Below, piece by piece: positions 24,561-36,789 of a stretch of 64,000 bases of DNA. Position 1 is the stretch's first letter. The number at the start of each line of letters is the position of its first letter. The position numbers and the translations under genes are program-made. The stretch is from Plecoglossus altivelis (taxonomy: Eukaryota; Chordata; Actinopteri; Osmeriformes; Plecoglossidae). The DNA lies in the NCBI GenBank assembly GCA_036571765.1, contig BROE01000010.1, positions 12,787,057-12,851,056 on the forward strand, in the 5' to 3' direction. The notes under the pieces are model-generated. The model was not told where the DNA came from and did not search any database. It was given only the letters and a program-made list of their open reading frames with translations.

Positions 24561-24597
<37 letters not shown>

Positions 24598-25337
24598 TGT
24601 GTCAGTCTACTGCCTGCCTGTCTGCCTGTCTGCCTGCCTGTCTGTCTGCCTGCCTGTCTGTGTCAGTCCAAAGCCTACCTGCCAGTCGCTGTTTTGTCTC
24701 CTCCTGTACCTGTGTTTCACCAGTCCGTCCGTATGTCCATCCGGGGATGTGTAACGCTCTGTCACACACCCTGCCAACCTCTCCCGGCTTTCTCACGCAG
24801 CTTTCTCCTCGTAGCTCACACACACGCACGCTCCTCCAACCACTCCAGAAGGTCTGAGACCACAGCTGCCACATGTGGTTTAAATGTGATCCACATGTGA
24901 CCAAATCCTGTCCCACAGCCCGCCTCCATGCCCCGCCTCCATGATCCCTCCTCCCCCTCATGTTGTACATCCCTTCCTCCTATCCTTTCCCCCTTCTGTT
25001 TTTTTCCCATGCTCCCTGCTCATCATCCACCTGTCTCCTCCCATCTTACACGGTGCCTCTCTCTCCATGCTTACAAGGCGAGACTAACCCCCATCCATGA
25101 CAGACACATAATAACACAACAAGCATAGGTTAGACTTTAGAGTTTATTTTCTCATATTTTCTAATACAGTAACGTAGTTTTCATTGTTAGTCACATTGTC
25201 AGTACCATATTGATCAGTAAATATATACAAGTATAACTTGGATCACATCAAATATGACGAGCAAAGCAAAAATTGTCATTGCAAATATTGTTGAATGGGG
25301 AATGTGCAGGGTAAGCACTGTCGGGTGTATGAGACTG
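23746..25337. other. intergenic region between pirin and vegfd
   Basis: Presumed vegfd promoter and 5' UTR (right of 23745) and the pirin 3' UTR. It contains a CTGC/CTGT repeat block at 24421-24670 and a G-rich stretch near 24060-24110. No TATA box is obvious close to the vegfd start and no gene is seen. Confidence 0.55.
24421..24670. repeat. CTGCCTGT-type tandem repeat
   Basis: Repeated CTGC/CTGT tetranucleotides, with a longer embedded unit of the form TGTCTGTGTCAGTCTACTGC occurring at least three times. Open frames on both strands here are produced by the repeat. Confidence 0.85.
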
Positions 25338-28300
25338 TCAGACTGTGTCTCTGATGTTTGACTTCCAGTCCCTTGCCCTCTCAAAGCCATTGGCGTTTGC
25401 CTGGAAGTCTCTGATAGCCTGCCTGATCTCCTCCTCTGACGTCATCACAAACGGCCCTGAGGAGCACGATGGAGAAACCAGTAACATTATCAGCCAGGGA
25501 CTGAGGCATTGACCCTACCTGGATGAACGTGGGCCTCTCTGAATCACTCCCACAGCGCTCAGGCAGAACCCCACCTTGCTGTATGACCGGCTCCTTGATG
25601 GGCTCTCCTGCGATCAGAACAAAATGGCACTCCTCCGGAGCCTTAATGTAACAAGGTAAAAAAGCTTAGCTGTAAAACAACAACTTCCATGAGCAGGCCC
25701 TGGGTTTGATACCCACCTTAGTCTGACAGGCAGTAGATCTGCAGTACCTTGTTCACCACCCTGACACAGTCCCCTCCCCGAACACCACCGTGTGGTGCGG
25801 CTCCACCCTGCTCTGCTCCTCCTCAGGACCTGTAGGGAGGACAGGGGAGGCAAAACAAGGTAACCCTTAGTTTGCATTTATGTCAGCAAGCCTGACACCT
25901 ACGAGCTGGTGAGAGAGAAAAAGGGGTGAGAAAGAAGAAAGGAAGGGACGGAGAAAGCGAGAGTTCAGAAGTATGGATTGAGAGACAGAATGCGGGTGTG
26001 TGTGTGTGTGTGGTTGTGTTCTGTGGAGCTGGAAGTCATCAAGTCTTCCTGTCTGCATGAGTCACAACAGGATAGAATCCTGCATGGTCTCCTCCTGGGT
26101 CAAACCTGCTGCTATTGGCTGGAGATCACACAAGCCCTCCAAACTCTGACACGACCTCCTGACAGGAGGGCGGGGAGAGGCGGACGAGGGGGAGATGGCG
26201 GAGAAGGGGGTGGGGGGGTGTAAAGCAGGAGCGAATAAGGAGATAGGTGCAGCTGCAAGGGGTTTTGACTAGGAGGGGGAAATGTTCCAGGACTTGGACT
26301 CTGGGCTTTAGTGGACTCTGGGCTTTAAAAAAAACACAACAGACAGCAAACCCTGACCTCAGTCCAACCCACGACTCACCCACGTGAACGACCCCAGACA
26401 GGGAGTAGATGAAGGCGGACCAGCCTGTTAAAAGAGAGACATTATTAAACCAGACATGTAAATAACAACAACAACAACAACAAAAAACGGTTTAAACCAA
26501 AACGGGGATGCACAATCAATTGATCCGTTGTCTCTGTCATGCAGCACTGTGTCTAAAGAAGCATTCCACAATTTGATTCCATTACAGTAATAAAAGCCGT
26601 AGGCGTCTGCCAACAAACAGTCAGTTTCCTCTGATTCACAGAGGATTATACAGCACATTATACTGCCAAACCATCTTCCGGTAGGAAGACTGGGTATCTG
26701 TTTCTGGGTGTGTGAGTGTGTGTGTGTGTGTGACGTGTGTGTACAGTAAGTACAAGGAGGGTATTGACAGTGGTCCTTGATCAAATTACTTGAAGTTCTC
26801 AATGGATGACCTTTCAAAGACTGTCACTGTGTGTGTGTGTGTGTGTGTGGATGTGTGTGTGCATGTGCATGTCTCCTAAGGCTATGCCATGTTACATAAG
26901 GAGTGTGTGTCGTGACCAGTGCTGACCACACAAGAATGGTTAAACCTAAGAGAAAAACACAAGAAAAACAACTCTACCACACACAAAATGAAGGAATCCA
27001 AGCTCTTATATTGAGTTTGAAAATGTACCCTCAATATGCCCTCTGCTGAGACAATGTCCTCCTCACCCTCACGCATACAGACTCTGATTTATTGTCGGAG
27101 TATACTAAAATACATTGCGTGTCTTCACCATAAACATGATACAGATATGGCACGAGATGCTGTGTGGTGTGTGTGATGTGTACAGCCGATGTGAAGATGA
27201 CCTACGTGTGGAGACTGGCTGAACATGATGAGTTCCTTCCCGCAGTGTGAAGTCCAAGTACACGGTGGGAGTCCTGGTGTAAACTGGGGACTAGACACAC
27301 ACACACACCGTATGACCTAGAGCAACCAAACCCATGTACGTGGTTGGTACTTGACCAAATGCTATTAATTGTTGGACAGAGACAGATGAAAGACATGAGG
27401 AGAGAGAAATGGAAAGATTAATATGGGATGAGGGAGAGATCAAGTGAAAGGGGGGGGGGTGCTCTCACGCCTGGAAAACCAGACTACAGCAGTTAAGGTG
27501 CTTTGAGGCCAGCTGAAATCATCATGCTACTGATTCCAGAAGGTTTCAAACCGGGGTGACCTACACAGACAAGAATTTGATTGCTGACCTTTTTCATATT
27601 TTGGATTTCCTTTTTCATCTTTCATTCCCCTTGGGGATGAATACTGTATTTCTTTGTACTTACAGTATTTGTATAGTATTTTACAAGGTAATCAGTGTGC
27701 AATCAGTGTGACAGTGCTTCTTAGACTGCATAGTTACATAGTGTTTTAGCTAAATGAGAAATATGAAATATTTATTTTGAAATATTTCCAGGTTATGGCA
27801 TTTGTCATGTTTGAAGTGGCAGACCAGTCCACACCCTAAATCAAATCCACGTTTGGAGACATCAACGTTTTCCAGAAAGAACACCAGGATTCCACCCCCA
27901 CTTCCTGTTTATGGTACTGATGTCACTTTGAGGCCGGACCATAAACAGTACAAAGAAAAACAGAGGAAAGGAAGGAGGAAAGGAAGAAAACAGGAGCAGC
28001 GAAAGAGAGAACATGAGGAAATAAAAAGGAGCAGGGAGAGGAGGAAAAACTAGAGAATAAAAGGACAAAGAGGGGAGAGGAAGAACCAAATATGATGAGG
28101 AGAGACCTGCGCCCCTAGGGCCTCTCCTGAGATGACGGCCACAGTGACTCCACCCCTGCTAGGTCTGGGGATCTCGTGGCTCCGTAGCTCCTGATAAGAC
28201 GGCTCCACCATCTTGTCCTGCCTTCGGAGGTTCACCCACAGCTGCAGTCCATGCAGGGGCTCGTCCGACACAGGCATCTCAGCGTGGACCACACCCCGGC

Positions 28301-28626
28301 CGGCCGTCATCTACTGACGTACATACGCGCACACACAACCAGGAGAAACAACCATGTGATTTACTGTTCTAGTTGGAAATCTGCTTGAAGTTATTGCTGA
28401 TGTAACAGACAAAGAGTTAAGACACTGGCCCTGAACCAGGGACACCAGTCACACACATGAACATAGAAACAAGAAACATGCATCCACGCACACACACTCT
28501 CGATCTGATGGTGGATCTTCACGCCTGGGACGATCCGCTGTAGTTCCACAGAAAGGTTTTCCCTGTGGTTCAGATGTTTGTGTTCAACAAGCAGCATTTC
28601 TGCAGCTGAGTCAGCACATTGTAGCA

Positions 28627-28681
<55 letters not shown>

Positions 28682-28772
28682 AGGTTTATGGTTATGAGAA
28701 CACAGGAAACACCCCACAGGCATCACTTCTCATTAGTTCAGTGTGTGTGAGAATGAGAACGCAAGACAGGGA

Positions 28773-28816
<44 letters not shown>

Positions 28817-31437
28817 AAGAAAGAGAGAGAGAGAGAGAGAGAGTGAGCAAGACTGAACTAAAATGGTGAAACCCTACACCTTTGAAAGTGTCTCTATTTT
28901 ACGCACAAGCACAGTGTATGGTGAACAGCAGGAGTTACCCTACCCTGGGTGATGTGTGTGTGTAAGCATGTGTGTGTGCGTGGTGTGTGTGTTAGTAAAA
29001 GAGTACCTGCAAGTCTCCAGGTGTCAGCCGTCCAGAGTGGCCGCAGAAGTCCTCGTGAGCTAATTCGCCTCGGAGAAGGTAGGTTACCTGGACACACACA
29101 CGCTGTTCTGTAAATGGTTAATGGATGTACCTGGAGGTTCAGATCTGTCTCTGGAAACGGATGGGTCCAACATGTTTGTGCGCTTTGCACATAAGGGTTA
29201 TTTGAGGAAAACGCAAGCCTGTTCTAAATCTTTCCACAGCAAGGTTCCCTTTAGAAGAACATGCTGACTTTAATTAATATGTAGGGACGTGCACGACTTA
29301 TTTGACCATAATACTATCTGGAATGGTTCATAAATACACAGAACTGGGTTCTAGCTAGAGCAACAATGGGTATAACTTTAAGGAATGAGGAGAAAGGGCC
29401 AATTGGTCCAGTTCCAGGGCACTGTTCAGGCTAGCATGTATTCACTTCCAAGTCGCCGTTGGGGGTGACATGAGGAGGAGCTGGGTGGGTGTTAGGGGTC
29501 AGGGGCCAACATCTGCTTGGGGGAGCTGGTTAGGAGTGCTGGGGGGCTTGTGTCCAGTGGTTCTAGTGAACTAGTTCCACAGCTGTGACCTCAGTGCATC
29601 GTACGACTGAGAGTAAACACACCTGCAGCACAGCAGGATGGAGGGGAGGAGGAGGGAGTAGAGGGGAGGGAGGAGAGATGGAAAGGGAGGAAAAATGGAG
29701 GAGGGGGGGAAGAAAGATGAGGAGACAAGTGGGAACGAGTGGAGAGGGGAAGCAAGGGGAGGAGAGGGGAGGGGTGAGAGGTGGGACAGGAAGAAAGGGG
29801 AGGAGAGCAGGGGAGGAAAGGAGAGTTGAGGAGAGAGGTATGGAGATGAGATGGAGAGGGGTAGTTAGGAGAGAGGAGGAAAAGGGAGGGGGAGCGATGG
29901 GAGGAAAATGGAGAAGGCAAGGAGAGATGAGGAGAGAGATAGGAGAGGAGGGGAGACAAAGGGAGGAGAGGGGAGGGACGAGATGTAGGAGAGGAAGAAA
30001 AGGGAGAAGAGGAGGAGAGAAAAGATGAGGAGAGAAGTTGGTAGGAGAGGAGTAGGGAGGAGAGGGGATGAGAAGAGAGGAGAGCGGACAAGAGGAGAGG
30101 AGTGGAAAAACGTCTGGTTCAGTTCAGTCATGTCACTATAACATTAGAGACTTAACAGACTTCAAAAGTCAAGTTACTGTGACACGCACCCTGGCCCAGT
30201 GCTTGTAGCTATTCCAGTGTATGCTTTGCATCTGTGTGTATGTGTGTGAGTGCAAGAGAGAGAGCTGCATATGAAGTTGTATGTGTGTGTGAGCTGTGTG
30301 TGAGAGAACAGGATGGATGCTGGGTGGAGATTGGGTATACTCAGTCAGGCAAGAGCATCACAGACGACCACAAAGACCCACTCTGTTTCACAGACACCAC
30401 ATCTGAAGCATACTGGTTATTTCCTGAAAGCTTAATGCCCTTCATTTAAAAACAATAATATGCCTTTTAAGATTGAATCAACATATATCCTTACATGTAT
30501 TCAATTAATTTTTGTCCTAGTCTCACATTTTCATTTACCTGTCAACCTCCAAACACTGACACTTCTAAACTTCTTAAAGTCTGAAAAGCACACTTACTTT
30601 TAGACTAGGAGTTCCGTACACATTAAAGGTCCATTGCTTGAGTAGCCTAACCGTTTTTCCTGTCTGTCCTACCACCAGCACCATCTGCTGACAGTCACAG
30701 GTAGACTACCAGTCTGTCAACTAGCGCCATCATGTGGTTGCATAAGGACGTGTTTTTATTAAGACCTTCTGTGACTATGTGAGACAACTCCACAAAACTC
30801 AAACTATTGGAAGTGGTAACATAAAGCAGACGTTTACGCACTTTAAACTAGTTATTAATGACATGATTTAAGCAGCACCCACAAAAACATCATATTAGAT
30901 TATCCTCCTATGTCTCTTGTGCACAGCTATCACTGCAGTACCACCTGATGATACCAGTACCAGTACCACCGCATGATATTTACCACTACCTGTAATAACT
31001 GAATAACTGAACAATAGCTGAACAACTGCATTTCAAACTTTTGGTTTGAGTTCAAACTTTTTAATCAGTTACTCCGTTACTCAGGTTCGTTCGAACCGTC
31101 TCAAAGCCCCTGTGAGGATGATCAGGAAAGCCTGCAGGCTTGCTAACACAGAACTCATCCAGCATCATGAACGGGTCCAAATTCCTCAGCTGAAAAACAG
31201 AAACAGCCACGGATACGAGCTGTTAACCCACACCAAGTCTGTTCTACTGCAAATAGACCATATATTGTGTATTCATATATATCTTACAGGCCCTCAGACG
31301 TCAGTTAATGCGAAGGGCTTAAGAGTTCGTGGGTCACTCACTTCCTGTCTCCCAATGCTGCGCCTGACCCGGGCTCCGACTCCCTCCGACTGCTCTACGC
31401 TCTTCGCCGCCCGCTCTGCTCTCCTCACTCGGATCAT
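25338..31437 (-). CDS. pir: pirin, with an in-frame TAG and a 1-base deletion
   Basis: Nuclear iron-binding cupin; the family is a redox-sensitive NF-kB coregulator with reported quercetinase activity. Coding exons on the minus strand: 31437-31342, 31189-31097, 29087-29007, 28310-28107, 27290-27206, 26424-26380, 25829-25748, 25641-25575, 25456-25338. Visible family blocks are QSEGVGARVRRSIGR, FPDHPHRGFET with metal ligands H56 and H58, GDLQ followed by MTAGRGVVHAEMP with the other His/Glu ligands, GLQLWVNL, HFVLIAGEPIKEPVIQQG and PFVMTSEEEIRQAI. The start at 31437 gives a 32-aa first exon, the same length as human. Two defects: the conserved Trp codon opening exon 4 reads TAG (28313-28311), and exon 7 is 82 nt where 83 is needed, a base being missing from the run behind GEG. 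Apart from these the frame is intact, at about 290 aa. The exon 2 donor (GTTCGA) is weak. It may be a functional gene with assembly errors or a decaying gene. Confidence 0.85.
28630..28676. repeat. (GT)n microsatellite in pirin intron 3
   Basis: About 23 GT dinucleotides between pirin exons 3 and 4. Confidence 0.95.
28776..28843. repeat. (GA)n microsatellite in pirin intron 3
   Basis: A GA run with one short interruption (CAAGAAA), 100 bases from the GT run above. Confidence 0.95.
29638..30110. repeat. polypurine (GGAGA) tract in pirin intron 2
   Basis: About 470 bases of purine-rich DNA on the plus strand, with imperfect GGAGAGGGGAGGAG units. It is pyrimidine-rich on the transcribed gene's sense strand. 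No coding meaning. Confidence 0.9.
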
Positions 31438-31926
31438 ATCTGTTTTACCTCGGGAGACCACCGTGCGAGTAGTGAAGGGGGAAAGTAACTCTAAACTGTA
31501 AATATTGTCGCGTCCTAAAATCAACATTCATGAACAATTACAGAAGTGGTCAAATGCAACTTTAATATATTTGTATTGGAAACATACATAGACTTAAACA
31601 ATTTGATGAGTGACTTCGTCTAATTCCTGTAGGATTGATCGACAAACCTGAATATTATTGGAGTTTAATACGAGGGTCGCAGTCTGCAGAGACAGCAACA
31701 AGAGCTTGCACTTCCAAAAATAGGATGGCAACTTCTAATAGTATCTTCAAGCCCTATGCATCGACATCACTTTACACGAACATACTTTAAACTGTTTTTA
31801 TTGTTGTTGCCAATGCACCTGTCGTGACTGTGCAGTACAGTGCGGAAGCGTCCCCCTGGCTTCGGGTTTCCAGGTGCGGCTCCTGGTGCTGTCCCGGTTG
31901 TCACCATCACAACCAGGGCGTAAGCA
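31438..31926. other. pirin 5' flank / 3' flank of the oxidoreductase gene
   Basis: Short same-strand intergenic gap of 489 bases. It must hold the pirin promoter and 5' UTR and the 3' UTR of the upstream monooxygenase-like gene. An alternative in-frame pirin ATG lies at 31527. No TATA box or CpG-rich core is evident. Confidence 0.5.
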
Positions 31927-34900
31927 TTACAACCACATTAGCCCATGCATTTGCTGAACGTACTTCTCGGTGCGCGTTTTCTCCATCGCAACTTCCGGAT
32001 TACCCAGGATATCCTTGGCGATGCGCACGCTCGCTGCCTGTGCTCCTGCCAGATTCACTGCGTGCGGACCAACCTGTGCGCGGGATAGCAGAAGCGCGCC
32101 GCTGGGTTAATGAAGCCTGTAGCATAATGAACCTGTTGTTTCGACCACGAATGTGGCCCCATTGGCTCCCATTGTTTTCCTCGTATGGCACTTTTGTCTT
32201 TTATTTTTATTCTTTTGCGCTTGCAAGGCCGACAGTTCAGCACCGTGAAAGGTTTATACTGGAATGCGATATTTGCAGCATTTAAAATTACAATGTGAAC
32301 AGATTGCCATAAAATCGGAACATAAGTGTTTGACACTAGTGTTCCTACCTGGACTTTGGATAGAGTCGAAGTGTTTACATGGACATCTGTAGGGCTGTTC
32401 TGTTAAAGAAAGGTCTTTATGAAGAATTAGTGGGTGTTAGCTATACATCACCTGGAGGGCAGTGTACTGCCCCATAAGGTAGAGAGGACAGCGTGGAGAC
32501 CAACACAAGTTCTCCCCGATACAGGGCCAGCCATCGATCACCTGCAACATATGAGCGCCCGCACAATGTTTTGACAGTTTAGAGGGATGAAGACTTTTTA
32601 CTTAAAATCCCCAAAATATGATGATCATTACTCCCCCCATCCCTTCACTCCTCCCTCCATCTATCCATTTACTCCATCCATCCATTCCACCCCCTCCCTT
32701 CCCTCCTTGTCCACCTGTATGGGGAAGTCCTTAATGACGTGGGACAACAGGGGGTCCTGTCGCACGTCCAGCTTGCAGCCGGTGGCCAGCCAGATTTTGT
32801 CCCCCGCCCAGCTGTCTCCCTCTGGGGCCAGGGCCACGCCCCAGGCCTGGGACCTGTAGCTCCAGTGGGCCTCGCTGACCTTTGGAAGATGGGAGGTGAG
32901 GGATGGAAGGGTGGGAGGTGGGAAGGGGGACAGACGTGCATTCTTCAGTATATGTGGGGCGTTTCAAGTAGTGGGCCTGGTTTGGGAGGAAGACGAGAAA
33001 GAAAGCAAGCACATCTAAAATGGGGTAAAACCTATAATAAACCTCCTAGCCGAACAAACCTGACAGTAGGCTCTGACAGAGACACGCCCACTCTGTATGA
33101 ATGGCTGCAGGTGGGCATAGGCCTCGGGAGTGACGGCTCCACCCTTCCTGGCTTGGCGGATCATGGCCAGGCGTTTGTGGAGGCTGCTCTGGTTGTAGAA
33201 CTGCCTGAGGTAGGCCTGGCCGTCCAGCTTGATGCCATGCTCCGCGTGGGAGTAGCGGCCCACCAGACTCTCCACGTCCCCCACGTCGAACTGCTTCAGC
33301 TGCGGGGGAGATGGGGGTGTACAGGGTGGGTGAGCGAAGAGCAGGTGAAGAGCCAGGGGGACCATTGGCAGCATGTCACCTCACCTGCAGGTGTTTGCGC
33401 ATCACCCACATCACGTGGCTCGCGCCTAGCGACAGCGCCATAGAGACGATATGAGCACTGGTCAGGCCGCCGCCAATCACCATCACCCGCTCTCCTTGCT
33501 CACACACGACGCAGGCGTCTGCATGAACGTACACACACGCACACTTGCAACTGTAACTGCAACATACTATGTAGCTTAAGTGTAGTTACAGCATGACATT
33601 TTGTGTTGCAAAAATTAAGGAATAATTAAAAAATTACTGAAAACTTTAAAATGTTTTAGGAATTCGTAAATGATTCCCTTTCTTGCAGTTGGAGAACTGG
33701 TTGCCAAACAGCACTTGTCCCACTTTGCAACAAAACGGCATGCGAAGACCTGGCCTGGGGTGAGACAGTCTCCAAACCTACCAGGTGAGGGCAGTCTCTT
33801 ATCCTCTCCTTCACTTCCTGTTTCCTGTTGTATGCGTGAGCAGGTTGGGTGCATGAGGGCGACGGTGTGTCTCAGGCACTCCTCCGGGTAGGTCTCCTGA
33901 ATGGCCGACACCCAGGAAGGAATATTCGCCATCTGGGACCTAGTGGGTCCCGTTGCCATGACAACCCTCCGTGCCTCGAGCACAGTCCCGCCACGGAGGT
34001 GAACTCTGAAGAACTTCACATCCTTCTCCTCTCTGCTCATCTCCAAATCCTCCGTAGTCTCTTCCTCCTCCTCAACTTCATCCTGCTCCTTCTTCCTCTT
34101 CTCCATCCCCTCCTGGTCCATCCTCCTCTTGTCGTCCTCCGTCACTGGTACGATCCTTTCCACAGTACCTCTGTGGAGGACTTTGTTCAGGCCGTACCTT
34201 TCCACCTGCAACTCCGAGTGACCAGTAAATCTCAAAGTTCATAGAAAGCAATATACATCTATCTTAGAATGCGACTGAATAATCGGTTTTCGTAATTCCA
34301 TATCAGCCATGGAAGATATTTGTCCTCAGCCCACATAAGACAATCAAGGTATTCCACGACACAGCATGTGGTTATAGGCTTGCATTTATTTATATTTTTG
34401 TCTTGACATCTTCTAGTGCTGAGAGATAGTCACAGAACACAACCGTGCAAACCCATTTGTTTCTGCCTTTATTATTTAAGTCACACAGAATTCAGTTTAC
34501 TTGCATGCACGGTTCACAATGCACAATCCAATAAACATAGTTTGGTTGCATTTATGTGATTTAACATTTAGTCATACTGTTAAACCAGCATGTATCCTGT
34601 TAGATAATATTAGGTGCACAGATTTTCATTAGGTCACCACACAGCGTGCTCCGATACTTGAGACACCCCACACAAACACACTATACACACACACACACAC
34701 GATACGGAGACATCACTCACTCAACAGAAACACTCCCATGCACACGCTCTTTTTCATACACAAATGCTCTCACACGCACATGCATCCATGGCCGGTCCGA
34801 CCTGCTGTCTAAAGAAATCCACACTGAGTTGAGCTCCAGGCAGACTTAAGCAAAGGCGGTCCTGTGGGCGAGTGTTCAGCCCCAGCCTCAGTTTCTCCTT

Positions 34901-35756
34901 CCTGCCCAGACGGCCATCGTTGAAGAAGGTGTGCTGGTCCAGGATGTAGGCGCGGTCGAGTAGTCTGTGTAGCTCAGCCTCGCGCCCCTGTTCCACCACA
35001 AACTGCTGCAGCGCTGCCTGCAGGGTTGAGCCACGTACAAGATGTATGGGTGTGTGTGGTGGGGAGGAGGAGGGATTTACATTGTACATGTGAATCAGTG
35101 CATGCATGTACCTTGTTAAAGGGGTCAGTGTGCACCAGCATGTGTGAGCGGAGGTGGGGAATTCTAAGAGCGGCGAACTGGCTTTCCCAGAGGGCAGCCC
35201 ATTCTCCATACGAATCTACTACTCTAAGACTCAAGGGGGGGGACGTGGGGGTGGAGGGGCACGGGGAGCCATGGGCGCTGTCCTGGATGTGCACCGTTGA
35301 TGAAAGCTGTTCCACCTGCCCTTCAAAGACGCACAGAATAAAGTCCAGCTTGAACACAGCTGCTGCGAACAGCAAGGTAGCGATGCACTGTTGTACAAAT
35401 CAAGCCACTGTAGCATAACAGTAACACTAGGCCAGAAGAAACCTCAATGATTGTTCACAGGAACACCGGCTACACAAGATGATGAAACATCCTAAACTGT
35501 TGTTGTGTTTCTGTGGAGCCCAAAGGGATCGATGTGTGTGTTGATGTGTGGAGTCGAGGGCTACTCTAGACTCACTGGCGGGCGCTCTCTTCCTGGTCCT
35601 CCCTCTGTTCTTGGACAGGCCTCGTCCGTGTACATGTTTGCCAGGCTGGGGGTCCGGCTGGACGGATGAGGGATCAGATAGAGAAGGGGGATGGGAGAGC
35701 AGAGAGGCCAGGGTCAAGGCGTGAGGCCCGCCTCCTATTATCAGCACGTCCAACAT
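31927..35756 (-). CDS. FAD/NAD(P)H-dependent monooxygenase-like protein (amine N-hydroxylase/flavoprotein fold)
   Basis: Coding exons on the minus strand: 35756-35576, 35320-35112, 35017-34802, 34205-33782, 33518-33385, 33299-33060, 32879-32715, 32541-32452, 32073-31927. Phases match throughout, giving 601 aa with no lesions. It has the two-dinucleotide-site layout of flavin monooxygenases and pyridine-nucleotide oxidoreductases: FAD motif LIIGGGPHA at residues 5-13, an ATGP motif in exon 4, a second Rossmann motif VMVIGGGLTSAH at 355-366 for NAD(P)H, and WLATGC at 498-503. The C-terminus reads VGPHAVNLAGAQAASVRIA, usual for closing the FAD site. The GGGPHAL start and overall layout resemble ornithine/lysine N-hydroxylases more than the FMO or OSGIN families, but the substrate is unknown. 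Exon 4 carries a charged linker (KEQDEVEEEEETTED). An AG acceptor-like site just before the ATG suggests a non-coding first exon upstream. Confidence 0.8.
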
Positions 35757-36012
35757 CTCCTATTGAAACACAAGCACGCACGTGCAATACGCGCGCACGT
35801 ACGCACGCACACACACCACAGAAGCGGTGTCTCAGACTCGTTGAAGACTTTCAGGATAAAATAAGCAACACTTACTCTTACTGTTCTGTAATTTTTATTA
35901 ATACCACAATTCAACAAATAATGTTAAGGTTAAATAATAATTCGCTTAAAGTCTGAAGTTCACAAAAATATTCCACGATTCCACAAGGACAGGTTGATAT
36001 ATTGACAAAAGC

Positions 36013-36050
<38 letters not shown>
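36013..36050. repeat. (AAAG)n microsatellite
   Basis: About nine GAAA/AAAG tetranucleotides in the divergent intergenic region. Confidence 0.9.
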
Positions 36051-36052
<2 letters not shown>

Positions 36053-36789
36053 TAAGAGGTCATTTTACTGCATACATTGATCAAGCTTAACTTTAGCTCC
36101 ATGCATCTGTGAGTCTATGAATCTCCCTACAGAGGGTGATACAAAAAAGCTAATATTTGAATTAAATGAAATTTCTGGCTTGCGAATAGATTGACAACGA
36201 TACAAGCCGAATAATTACGTACGTCGGTAATGCTGATCCTTAGGCCTTTATCCCTCTTAACAAGTTGCCAATTATATTTTTCCTCTTGGAAACAAATCGA
36301 GAAGTTTGGCACATTTGGCAGCATCTTCGTCCAATAACTTTCTTTTTTTCGACCTCTCTTTTACAGCCCCTCTTCCTCTCATCCATTCTCCCTGACGAGT
36401 ATCGTTATAGCCCAGCTATCCGTAGCCTAGCTTTTTAGTTGTATGTATCCGATGCCTATCTGAGAAAGATTTTTTGAAAAGACAGGCTATGGACGCAACC
36501 AACTTTATTTGGGAGGGGAGAACTCACTGACATGGTACAACCCATGCGGAAATTGAGGTGTCAAAATGCCGAAAGTCTGTAGCGTACTTTAAGAGAAGAG
36601 AGATTTGCGTGACAAATGCCACAAATCAAAATAATTCCTCGACCGGTCCAAAAGTGAAGCGGCCCATATGGAACCCACCCCGGCCCTGACTAGGAGTTCT
36701 TCAAAGAGCTAGAGCCCTCTCCCAGACTTAAGGTTGTCTCCATATATCATCCACATCTAACCAGGTGAGCGCAGAGCGGAAACTCGGTG

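Noticed and set aside
24417..24970. Cysteine/leucine-rich open frames on both strands
   Set aside because: Produced by CTGC/CTGT tandem repeats; no start context, splice support or family similarity.
29585..30131. Long Arg/Gly and Ser/Pro/Leu-rich frames
   Set aside because: Low-complexity translations of the polypurine/polypyrimidine tract.
31046..31501. 151-aa plus-strand ORF
   Set aside because: It is antisense to pirin exons 1 and 2, which have clear family similarity and splice sites.
32739..33443. 234-aa plus-strand ORF
   Set aside because: Shadow of exons 5-7 of the minus-strand monooxygenase-like gene.
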